From NCBI RefSeq assembly GCF_014851395.1, contig NW_024041150.1, positions 5,953,508-6,017,507 of the forward strand: a stretch of DNA of 64,000 nt. Direction: 5' to 3'. The DNA comes from Micropterus salmoides. Lineage: Eukaryota > Chordata > Actinopteri > Centrarchiformes > Centrarchidae. Both the position numbers and the translations under genes were made by a program. This document shows, in pieces, positions 36,076 through 46,331 of this stretch (the stretch's first letter is position 1; each line of letters opens with the position of its first letter). The notes beneath the pieces are model-generated. The model searched no databases, was not told the DNA's origin, and worked only from the letters and a program-made list of their open reading frames with translations.

Positions 36076-36720
36076 TTATTGTCAGCGCTGTAGTCTGCCG
36101 TGAAGCGGACCTCCTTCCCGGACTCCTGCAACGGTGAGTCTCTTGCCACTTTTAAGATGTGAATTCTGTCTGTTTACCGAAGACACCTTAGGATGAGTAC
36201 TCTTGGCTTGGTAGCGGCGTTACCCCGGGGAGGGCCAATTTGATGGGCTCTCATGATCTCAGGTGGTGCGTCTCCTGAAGTGGGGAACCACAGCACTCTG
36301 GGTGGGAAGATATTGTATGGAAATAGAGCCTTCTCTTCTTTTAGGCAGTCCATGAACACAGATGTTGTTTCTTCTGCTGCGGTCTTCAAGATCTGCTAAC
36401 TTTGCTTCAGCCGACTTTATCGTGCTTGACAATAAAGATGAGGTGTGCTCTACTTTTTCTGTGCGTTTCCTTAAAGTCGCATGATCTCCACGGAGTGCAC
36501 GGGATTCTTCTTTTAATAATGATAAAGCTGTCTGGAGATAGTCAAAGCTTTGCTCAATCCGAGTAAATCGCTCTTTAGAAATGGCCTCAACTCTGGAGAA
36601 ATGTTTGTCATGCGCAGCGTCCATCATTGTGGCCAGCGCTTCGGTTGATTCCATTTTTGTTTCAAAAACCGGCTGCTGGGCATTAAAACTGATTTTGGTT
36701 CCACAGGGCATGAGCAAACA
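36075..36720 (-). pseudogene. L1/Tx1-type LINE ORF1 fragment
   Basis: Minus-strand translation from 36717 shows a heptad-rich coiled coil. Then comes KLADLEDRSRRNNICVHGLP, the hallmark entry into the RRM of L1/Tx1 ORF1 proteins, and after a frame change PRVLWFPTSGDAPPEIMRAH. It ends near GKEVRFTADYSA (36090). ORF1p is the RNA-binding coat of such LINEs. Stops and shifts break it. It belongs to a different element from the RT next to it. Confidence 0.7.
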
Positions 36721-36729
36721 AATATAAGC

Positions 36730-38130
36730 TTGGAAGAAAATATTTTAGTAGAACTTGCCCCACTTTACACAAATGATCCAGTCAGCAATAAAAGTAGATG
36801 ATTCATTAAAAAGCTTTGGAGGAGGTTTTGTTTAGGGACACCTGTGAAGCCACCTACACTGGTGTAAACCTGAAATAGATTAGATTAGAGTGAGAACAGC
36901 ACTGAGTAGTTTAGCAGCACCACTACTAAAGTTCCTACAATTCAGTGTTTTCCTTTAACCCTTTAAAACCTACGTGAGCGCTGCACAGAAACATTTTGAT
37001 TTACAGCAATGGAGAAAGTTTCATCAGTCTGCAAACATGAGGTCAAGCAGGGTCCTGACGTGTCTCTTCAGACCTATGTGACTCAAGAGGGCGCCATATT
37101 GTTCTTTCATTCACTACATTCATTTTGCACTCTGTCACCAGGAAGTCCTGCATCTCACCAACCCCCACAGAACATCTGCATGTACTGTTTGGCTACAGAG
37201 GAGAGATTCACATTCTTGCACATAATGTTCAGCAGATTTATTGCCTTCCTCCTTTAGATGAATAAACTTTGATGCTGGGTCGAGTCTGTCCACGTTCAGA
37301 GTTTTGTCTCCCCTGTTTGTTATCTGTGTGTCTGTCGGCGTGACTTTCCTTCCCCCACGTCTCCTGGCTGCTGGCTCCACACACCTGTTCACAATCCACC
37401 AATCGTCCTGCTCACCTCACTCACCTGCCTTTCATTAGTTTGCTCACCTGCAGTACATCAACTGCAGTTTTCCATCCACTCTTCACCAGATGTGTTTTTA
37501 GCCTTAGTGATTCTCTCAGACAGCAGTTTGCTCTCTGGTGGATTTTGCTTGTTGTGCCTTGTCTGTGCTTTACCTGTCTGCTAACATCTGTCTCTGGTGC
37601 TGCAGGATCATCACATGCCCGTCTGCCTCCTGTATGCTTCCTGCCAGGCTCGCTTGCTCCTTGAGCCACATAGATCCATCACCTCCACTCTCTCTCCGCC
37701 TCCTCTGGATTCCCCTGCCACCACATTCATTCTCCCATTATCACCTGGTTTGCAGCAAAGACTTACGGTACAACAAGTCCTGCGTTTGAGTCCAGCCTGT
37801 TAGCAAACACAACGTACCTGTGTAGCGGTGTAGATGGGCAGACGGTTAAGTTTGTGTTTCAGAGGACCCAGGAGCAGACACACACTCTGAAGTTTGTTGA
37901 CAACAATGTATTTTAATGAGCAACACAACGAGGCTGGAGAGGAAAGGGGAGCGTGGCTGACGATGGTGGGAGGCTGGCTCGCTGACTGAAGAGGAGTAGT
38001 GGTCTGAGGTGGTCTGAGGAGTCTGGGGTGCAGAATATGGAACAGGAGCCGAGGAGACAAAAAAGGCACGTGAGCGATACAGTGAGAGAGTACTGGAGAA
38101 TACAAAACAAACTAGTTTTCTGGGCAGAGA
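36730..38130. other. No gene recognised; possible solo-LTR-like part
   Basis: 36730-37260 shows nothing I can name. 37260-37790 is rich in CTCACCTG/CTCACC and 'cctgttcacaatccaccaat' words like some fish Gypsy LTRs, but no termini or partner LTR were found. 37800-38130 is purine-rich, with no supported ORF. Confidence 0.3.
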
Positions 38131-38137
38131 ATTTCAG

Positions 38138-38345
38138 CACTTTATCTTTCACTTCAAGCCTGCAGGAAGAGTTTGATACTCAAAGCAGCTAATTTACACT
38201 TTCAGCTGAGGTGACGGCAGGCAGCCATCTCAGGACCACAGAACAGGATAATGCCATACACCTGCCTTTCTCACGTCTTCAGAAGAGGAAGTGCAGATTA
38301 ACAGGAACATGCTGCATCTTATTACTTACTATATTCACTGTAGAG
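38138..38345 (+). repeat. Copy of the GPCR-family upstream block (orphan)
   Basis: It matches 42628-42835 over about 200 bp: 'caagcctgcaggaagagttt', 'gatactcaaagcagct', 'atctcaggaccacagaacag', 'cctgcctttctcacg', 'agaagaggaagtg', 'actatattcactgtaga'. It stops just before the 'gatgcagaggac' exon word, so it is a truncated duplicate 4.5 kb upstream of the one belonging to copy B. Confidence 0.8.
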
Positions 38346-38619
38346 AAACACTAAAGGGGAAACCCAGAGAGTCACAACTGAACCGTGAAACAGACTGTAT
38401 TTGTCTGTAACATGTTGAGGCAGATGGCCGTTGATCCTGAGTCACAGTTCAGCTCGAGGTTTCTTTGCCTCTAAGCGTGGCTCATTTAGTATCATTAATT
38501 AGTAAAGCGTTATCAGAAACAGAATATTTATGAACAGAATCAATATCACTTTGTTCTTCATGTGCTAGTTCATCTGTCAGCAGGTGTTTGCTCATGGTGG
38601 GAAGTTTTAATAATAATTC

Positions 38620-38945
38620 AATTCAAATCAGCTTTATTGGCATGAATGTGTAACAACAATATTGCCAAAGCATCATACAAACTACATTTCAATAAACACG
38701 TGAACAAGTGTTAATAAAAAATAAAGATATATAAAAATTTTATAAGAATATAAAAATTCTGTAAAAATAAACAATAAAAATTAAAAGTAAATAAATAAAA
38801 CAGTAAGCATGTGTGTGTGTTAAAAAAAACTTTAAATATATTAAAAATTAATATAAAATAAATAAATGAAACAGTAACGTTTGTGTGTGTTATTATAATA
38901 ATATATAAAAAATTTAAATTTAAATAAATAGATAAAACCATAAGT
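38620..38945 (-). repeat. LINE 3'-end-like fragment and AT-rich simple sequence
   Basis: 'caattcaaatcagctttatt' followed by 'ggcatgaatgtgtaacaac' is the reverse complement of a common fish LINE 3' terminus. It is followed by ~230 bp of AT-rich sequence with (AAAT)n and short (GT)n runs. Confidence 0.45.
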
Positions 38946-39594
38946 GTGTGACGGGGCTTGTACTCAAAATTAACAAAAATGGCGTAGTCGTAAATTATGT
39001 TTTTGTGATTTATTGTGCTCATCCTTCCCAAGGTGCAAAAATAGCGCTCAGCAACAAAATAGTCAAAAATTTAGTATTTACAAAAATGTACAGTGTTTAC
39101 AGTCCAAGCAAAAAACCCCCACAAAAATCTATAAACAAGCAGAGTCTCTCTCTCTGTAACAGCTCTGGCACACACACACCCTGGGCTGAAGAAGGAACCC
39201 CTTTTAACCACTGAGGCCCATCCTCCCAGATAATTAACTCAATAATTGGCCATATCTCATAAATATCATTATATTTCATTAATACAAAAATTACCATAAA
39301 TGTTGTAAAATTACAAGCAACAAAAATAATAAAATTATTTTGGGCCAAAAACCGGCATCTGGACATGACGTCATTGTGACGTCGCATGGGGAAACGGAGT
39401 GAACGGGAGAAATGGGCGAGTAGCGAGTGTGTATGTGTATGTACAGTGGTTGCGCTGAGTTACCCGCGGGACCTGACGGGGCTACTCCGTCAAGGTGTGT
39501 ATGTATATTAATTGACAAAAAAAGTATTCATTAATTTTTTTATAAAAAAAAAAAATCAGTACCAAATGTGACATTTAAAAACAAAACAATTACT

Positions 39595-39790
39595 AAAATA
39601 GCAAACAATCAAACATTTAGCTGACACTTTTATCCAAAGCGACTTACAATTGCTATACATGTCAGAGGTCGCACGCCTCTGGAGCAACTAGGGGTTAAGT
39701 GTCTTGCTTAGGGACACAATGGTGGATGGGTCACAGTGGGGGATTGAACCCGGGTCTCTCACACCAAAGGCATGTGTCTTACCCGTTGCA
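39595..39790 (-). mobile_element. tRNA-derived SINE
   Basis: Minus strand: 'gtgcaacgggtaagacacat', 'gcctttggtgtgagagaccc', then 'ggttcaatcc' (B box), 'gtgtccctaagcaagacact', and body end 'agtcgctttggataaaagtg'. Same family as 21180-21345, in inverse orientation. Confidence 0.8.
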
Positions 39791-39794
39791 CCAT

Positions 39795-39955
39795 CACATT
39801 TACATTTAGTGGACGCTTTTTATCCAAAAAAACCCCCACTGAACGAGGGGTTAAATGTCTTGCTCAGAGACACAATGGTGGATGTCTCACCGTGGGAATC
39901 GAACCCAGGTCTCTCACACCAAATGCAATCATCTTCTCTGTGCGCCATCACCATC
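39795..39955 (-). mobile_element. tRNA-derived SINE, second copy head-to-tail
   Basis: Same features as its neighbour, shortened in the middle: 'tggtgtgagagacctgggtt', 'cgattcccacggtgagacat', 'gtgtctctgagcaagacatt' on the minus strand. Two tandem SINEs in one orientation suggest independent insertion or local duplication. Confidence 0.75.
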
Positions 39956-40189
39956 CCTCTCACCTCCCCCAAAATGATAATAATTTGAAAATTTGTGCTA
40001 TTATTTAGCTTTTAGAGTTTCCACTGGTTGTCCTCAGTTTGTTGCATGAGGAGAAATATTTTGCTGCCGTGATTTCACAGTTGGACATTTCTCCCAGTAA
40101 ATAGGGGAGTTTCTGTGTGTATAAATTTGAATTTGGAGTATATTTGGGAAATGTTTGCAAAGTATTTTTGTCTTAGTGTTTTATATTTT

Positions 40190-40615
40190 GGGCATGAGTC
40201 TCTACCTGTCCTCTGAGTCTCTACCTGTCCTCTGAGTCTCTACCTGTCATCTGTCTCTACCTGTCCTCTGAGTCTCTACCTGTCCTCTGAGTCTCTCCTT
40301 GTCATCTGTCTCTACCTGTCATCTGTGTCTCTACCTGTCCTCTGAGTCTCTACCTGTCCTCTGAGTCTCTACCTGTCCTCTGAGTCTCTCCTTGTCATCT
40401 GTCTCTACCTGTCATCTGTGTCTCTACCTGTCCTCTGAGTCTCTTCCTGTCCTCTGAGTCTCTACCTGTCATCTGTCTCTACCTGTCCTCAGAATCTCTA
40501 CCTGTCCTCTGAGTCTCTCCCCGTCCTCTGAGTCTCTCCTTGTCATCTGTCTCTACCTGTCCTCTGAGTCTCTCCCTGTCCTCTGAGTCTCTACCTGTCC
40601 TCTGTCTCTTTTTCT
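40190..40615 (+). repeat. Minisatellite, 17-19 bp unit 'gagtctctacctgtcctct'
   Basis: About 23 units with variants (gtcatct, ctccttgtc, ctccctgtc). The same motif resumes at 41836-41903 on the far side of a LINE fragment. Confidence 0.9.
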
Positions 40616-40619
40616 CTTT

Positions 40620-41835
40620 CTCTTTTTATTTATTTGAAAGGGGACAGTGTACATTAATCAACATTAAAACAATGTAAATGTACCCGATTTAGGTAAAAAG
40701 TGCTAATTTACATAGGTAGTCTGCCAGCACTGTGTTCCATTGCTGAGCTGCTCTTACGGGGACGATGCAGTCTTCCCTCACTGCCCCTCTGGTTACCCTG
40801 ATCTCACTGGATCTGACATTTATAAAGTCACATAGTGGAGGAGGTGCTAAACCATGTCTGATTTTAATTAAACAGATGTTTTTGAATTTAATGAGATTGT
40901 CCCAGGTAAGTAACTGATATTTCCTCAGAATACTACAGTGGTGGTAATGGTATGTTTATCCAGTATTTTTAATGCTTGTTTGTATAATGTTTCTAATGGT
41001 TTTATTGTTGTAGAGTGAGTATTGGACCAGCTTGTTAAACAATATGTTATGTGGGATAAAATCTTGGAAAAGAAATATGATTTAACAGCTTCAGTTGAAA
41101 GGAAATCTCTGATTAATCTGAAGTTTGCTAGACTGAAATTAATCCTATTACTAACTTTTTTGATGTGAATTTTGAAATTGAGGTTTGAGTCTATATGTAA
41201 TCCTAAATATTTATATTCTGTGATGACCTATAATCTTTCTCCAGATATTAAAATTTCGGGTTTTATATTGTTTTTTGAAAAGAACATGGTAACTGTTTTG
41301 GATATGTTCAATTGCAGAAAGGATTGCTCAAGCCAGGTTGAGATCAGTGACATGGCCTCTGTCAGTTTTGAGGCAACTTCCTCTGTGGATTTTCCATAGG
41401 CCAAGATAACTGTGTCGTCTGCATACATCAAAGTGTCACAGTTCTTACACACAGATGGTAAATCGTTAATGTATAAACTAAAAAGAATTGGACCTATAAT
41501 TGAGCCCTGTGGAACACCAGCTAATAATAGTAAGGGAGTAGAATTATATTGGTCGATTCTTACACTTCGTGATCGAGATGAAAGGTATGAATTATGGGAC
41601 TAATGAATTTGATAAATATATGAAGTTTGTGCAGTAAAACTGAATGGTTGACTGTATCAAATGCTTTACGAAAGTCTAAAAAGGTTGCTCCCACTATCCC
41701 TCCTTTGTCCATATTTTCCAGAAAATAACATATTGCTGTCTCTGTAGAATGATTAGCCCTAAATCCAAACTGCATTGAGTGCAAAGGAAAAGAACTGCAA
41801 TTAAGATGATTGGTGATTTGTTTAGCAAATCTACC
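40620..41835 (-). mobile_element. 5'-truncated LINE inserted in the minisatellite
   Basis: Minus strand RT: MQFGFRANHSTETAICYF (41775), LDFRKAFDTVNHSVLLHKL (41690), GVPQGSIIGPILFSLYIND (41520), MYADDTVILAYG (41430), LQLNISKTVTMFF (41300). The C-terminal domain is readable down to about 40700. The 3' end at 40615-40640 is A/G-rich on the minus strand. The catalytic YADD is present but frames shift. The clade is not assigned. Confidence 0.8.
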
Positions 41836-41903
41836 TACCTCTCTACCTGTCCTCTGAGTCTCTACCTGTCCTCTGTCTCTACCTGTCCCCTGAGTCTCTC
41901 CTC
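41836..41903 (+). repeat. Minisatellite, distal part
   Basis: 'ctctacctgtcctctgagtc' units identical to those at 40190-40615. It marks the other side of the LINE insertion. Confidence 0.85.
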
Positions 41904-41949
41904 TTGTGGTAGCCAGCTCTGTCTGTGTCGACCCTTTTCTATGGCCAGG

Positions 41950-42590
41950 CTGTGTTCACTCAGTCTGTATGTTGTAAACATTTTTCTTAGTTTAGGGCAT
42001 TTTATTGTGCTCAGGTAATTTGCCAGTGTGAATTCTCTTTTTAGGGTCAGATAACATTGTAATTTACTTTGTGTTTGTGTCTTGTTACTGCAGAGAGCCT
42101 CAGGACCAGCTGGCTGAGGGGACTCTTCTCTGGTTTCAGCTTCGCTTTGTGATGATATGTCTGGGGGTTAACTGATTTTAAGTGATTGTAAAGTTTAACT
42201 GATCTTTTCTGTATTTTTAGTAAGAGGGGGTATTGGCCGAGCTCTGCTCTGCACAGGTTATTTGGTGTTTTTCTCTGCACCTGCAGGATGCTCTTACAGA
42301 ACTCAGTATGGAAAGATTATTGGCCCCCAAATTTCGCTGCCATAAAGAATTATTGGTTCTAGAACAAATTGGAAAATTTTAAACCATTTGTTATTGTTCA
42401 TTTGTTGAGGTTTTGGTATGGAGGCTTTCAAATTAGACAATGAAGCCAAATGATGAAAAATTGAATTGATTTTGTCCACAGCAGAATTATTCTGGGGAAA
42501 TGTTTCAGTTAGAAATAAATGAGTTAAATCATGTTTGTTTTGATTTTCCAGTGCCTTTTGGTACGCCCCCATGCTGTCTGGGGTCCATCT
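41950..42590 (-). mobile_element. LINE C-terminal fragment
   Basis: Minus strand: IFQFVLEPIILYGSEIWGP (42370-42310) and, in another frame, VQRKTPNNLCRAELGQYP (42280), KSVNPQTYHHKA and EKSPLSQLVLRLS. This is the C-terminal region of a fish LINE RT. It seems a different element from the one at 40620-41835. Confidence 0.65.
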
Positions 42591-42627
42591 GTATGGGTAT
42601 GTGCTTTCATGGTTGTGAAGACAAGCA

Positions 42628-42905
42628 GTACATCTTTCATTTCAAGCCTGCAGGAAGAGTTTGATACTCAAAGCAGCTCATCTGCACTTTCAGCTGACGT
42701 GACGACAGGCAGTCATCTCAGGACCACAGAACAGATTAAAGCATATTCCTGCCTTTCTCACGCTTTTAGAAGAGGAAGTGTAGTCAACAGGAACCTACTG
42801 CAGCTTTTAAATGACTATATTTACTGTAGACTGTAGATGCAGAGGACAACACATCAGACTTTGTAGTAGCGAACTCTTTCAGGTCGGGTCTCGCAGCTTT
42901 CAAAG
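42628..42905 (+). promoter_or_regulatory. GPCR copy B 5' block with candidate non-coding first exon
   Basis: The upstream part (42628-42835) duplicates 38138-38345. It contains 'agaagaggaagtg', close to the PU.1/ETS consensus. The candidate exon around 42835-42905 has 'gatgcagaggacaacacatc' and ends 'ctttcaaag' before donor GTAAAG. It would splice 260 bp on to the acceptor CAG at 43162-43164, just before the start codon at 43180. The corresponding donor is kept in units A and C. Exon usage is inferred. Confidence 0.5.
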
Positions 42906-43179
42906 GTAAAGTTTGGGACATTATTTTTTTCTTATATGTAGAGAGGACAAGAACTGCACACAGTCATGAAGATGGATGTGCATGAATATTTATATGAATA
43001 TCTAAAACTGAAAGACAGCAGTTTGTGATTTGATATGATTGTGGGTAAACTATAAGTACACTGTGTTTGTGTGAACTTCACCTCACAGCTTTAGTGATGT
43101 CACTGAACAATGTTAGGTAGATATTAAAAACCTGCTCCCTTTAATAACCTGATCTCTCAAACAGGTTTCACTCTGAAGA

Positions 43180-46100
43180 ATGGAAGGTCTCTACTTTAAC
43201 TCACTGCACCAAAGCTATGATTACAGCGACATCACCGCTGAGCTCGATGACTATTACAACAAACTTGATTTCATCATGAATGTGGTGACATACATAATCA
43301 TCGCTGTCGGCCTTCCTCTGACCCTCATGAACATCTATTCTCTTTATTCTATGGTATGTACATTCTGACTTAGAGTTATTTATTTCCTGTCTGTGTCGTG
43401 TGTCTGTCCTACAGTCTGTCTGTCTGTAAAGGATCTGGATCTGGTTTGGGGGCTAGGTGTCAGGGGCCTTACGGGAATAATCTACTCCATAATTAAAATG
43501 TACATGAAGCTGATTGGACCCTAAACAGATGCAGTTTCCATGTGTGGCTCCATCCAGCCTTCTCTTAAACTGTTGAGGTTAATGGCACCATTTAGTTACA
43601 GCTCAAGACAAACATCAAACAGTCAGAGCAGTTTGAGCAGCAGTATTTGAGAGGAAATTGTGAAATCTGGAGACATTAATTTTGTATTTTGGTTTTTGAA
43701 AACTATTTGATGGATCATCAGGTCATAAATATTCATTTGTCCAACAATTTAATAATAATCATAATGATAATACATTTTATTTATATAATGCTTTAAAAAG
43801 GTATTCAAATGCCCTTTACATGACAAAACAAAGACAACAAGATCAGCATATAAACCACAATACAACTAGAGATAACTTTTAAAAGCTGAAGCAAAACAGC
43901 ATAAAAACAGGCCGGAAACAAGAAAGAAAACAGGTTAGGCTAAGTTGATTACAGACTTAAAGCAGTTTTAAACAGGGCCCTGTTTCAGAAAGCAGGAATA
44001 GTGAAAAGTACCAGCAGTGCAATTTCTGGAGAAATCGAGGTGTGAATGCTGGCTGTTGAAGGCTGACGCTAAACTGGATTGCTAACCTTAAACTTTGTAT
44101 CATTTTGAATGATTCAAAGTTTTCAAAAATAAATTTCTGGGTTACAGCCCCTTCATGCAAGCTGTCATTTCAGCCTCTGTCTGAAACGAGCTGTAGATGC
44201 TCCTGTCTCTTTAAGCCCCCCCACCCCTCCAAAAGCCCACTGTGTTCTGATTGGCCTGGATCCTGAAGCAGGGTGATTATGCTGCCGAGTGGTACAGACA
44301 GACTGAGCGTAGGAGTTGCCAGGCTGAGAACGGTTCGGCTTCGGACAGTAGCTCAGGGGGCGTGGTGTGAGCGAGGGGCGTGGCTTGAGAGGTGCTACAG
44401 TCCGCAGCTGGACAATATTGAGGCCGTAGGCAAATTACCATGTATGGAAAACCGGCTCTGTATGACATCATTAAGAGCCAAGAGTAGAGCTTTGGCCATG
44501 TTTAACATGAACATCTGACACTGAAACATTATTGTTAAGAAAATATTAGAAGCCTAATAACTCTCCTTTAATTTGTGTGTGTGCACCTGCTGGGACACAG
44601 TTATGCTTACATGTGTTCTCCCATGCAGTAAAGTTTAAAGCTCCATGTTTTGAGGGCTCTCTGTATGCATGAGTTAAAAAACTGGTACGCTCTGCTCTGC
44701 TCCAGACATTTTGACACAAATTTATAATGGCAGCCAATGGTCACTGTTGTCCTTTGGAAGGACACGGCGACAAATCTACAAGTCCGGGGGATTTAAAAAG
44801 CCCAAAATTTACTACATTTCTGGTGTAAAATTATGCATGAAGAGTTAAAATTGTGGTCAAGCCAGTGAGTTAAAGAGAAAAGTTTAAGACAATTTTGCAA
44901 GCCTGCCACACTGTAGTGATGATGTCACCCACTCTAACTCACGCAATACGCACCCATTATAAACTCAGAAAAGAGCTCAAAAAAGCATAAAACTTCGACA
45001 GCGACCGTGAACAAACCATAAAATATTTCTAAACGCTGAATACACCATTAATAGATTAACTCCTTGTGACCAGTTTACAGTTTAAATCAAGTCTGTAGCT
45101 GAAAGTATGCTGAACTGGTGAGCTTTCAAAGCGGAGTAGGTATGAGGAGGATTTCGGCAGTCTCTCCACTCACTTAGAATGGGAAAAATTTCCTGGAAAA
45201 CTTTGAAAGTATTCAAGGTATCAATGACAAAAGTAATAGCACCCCATTCCTCATTCAGCCGGACAACTTGGAGTTTGAACGGATGTCAAAAGCTGTGGGA
45301 CTAGTTAGCGGACAAAGAAACGTGACGGAAGAATAATAATAAAGGTTAGCAATAACATAGGATGTGAATACTCGCAGCATTCACACCCAACTATTAAAAG
45401 CTGAAGCAAAACAGCATAAAAACAGGACGGAAGCAAGAAAGAATATTGCCGCAAGCGACGATTTGCGGGTTCATACCGTTTTTCGCAATATCGCCATCAA
45501 AAAAATTTCACACACATGGTTCAATATTGTTACGAAACACATTCTGCAAGTTTTGTAACGATTGGACAAACATTTTCTGATCTATAGCTTGATTTGTATC
45601 ATTTCAGTTACGATGCATTTAAAGCGCCACTTAGTGGTCGATTTGAATGAAACTTTCAAGGCATATTTCTGGCACTCATGTGGACATATACTGTGAGTTT
45701 TGTGATGATTGGACCAACGCTTGCGGTTTCTTGTCTATTTATGTCCTGAGTCACACCCTTTACATGTTTATTGGTCAATATCTTGAAAACGAAAGGAGCT
45801 ATCAACAAGCTTTATACAACTTTATATAAGCTAAGGCCAATGATGATCCAGAGAAAATTTGGTGGCAATTGGAGCCACGGTGTAGGAGGAGATGTAAAAA
45901 ATGTGTTTGCATTATGGCAAGCGGCGATAAAAATCCTGTTTTAATGTGTGATGTATCTGTATGTGTTGGGCAATAGTTCTTCAAATACGCTAGTTGACCT
46001 TTCCCTTAAAAAACAACTACAGCTTTTATTTGTAGGAGTGCACTGACTGCAAAGAACAAAACGTTTACTGGGAACAAGCCCACTCAGATTTACAGACATC

Positions 46101-46292
46101 ACGGAGCATTAATATTTTTCTTCCATATTAGACTATATAATAATTTAATTGAAATATATACTATGTAAATACTAGTATTATTAACCATACTACTTCATTA
46201 AAAAGGTTTGAAAATATAGATGCCAGTAAAACTACAATACAATACTCTCTCTTGCTGCTATGTTTCTAACATGTCAACAAACAGCATGGCTC

Positions 46293-46331
<39 letters not shown>

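Noticed and set aside
39360..39400. Two TGACGTC words resembling CRE sites
   Set aside because: They lie in repeat-rich sequence with no gene start nearby; chance or repeat-borne.
40190..40615. CRISPR-like array of short repeats
   Set aside because: Units are directly adjacent with no unique spacers, in a vertebrate genome; it is a minisatellite.
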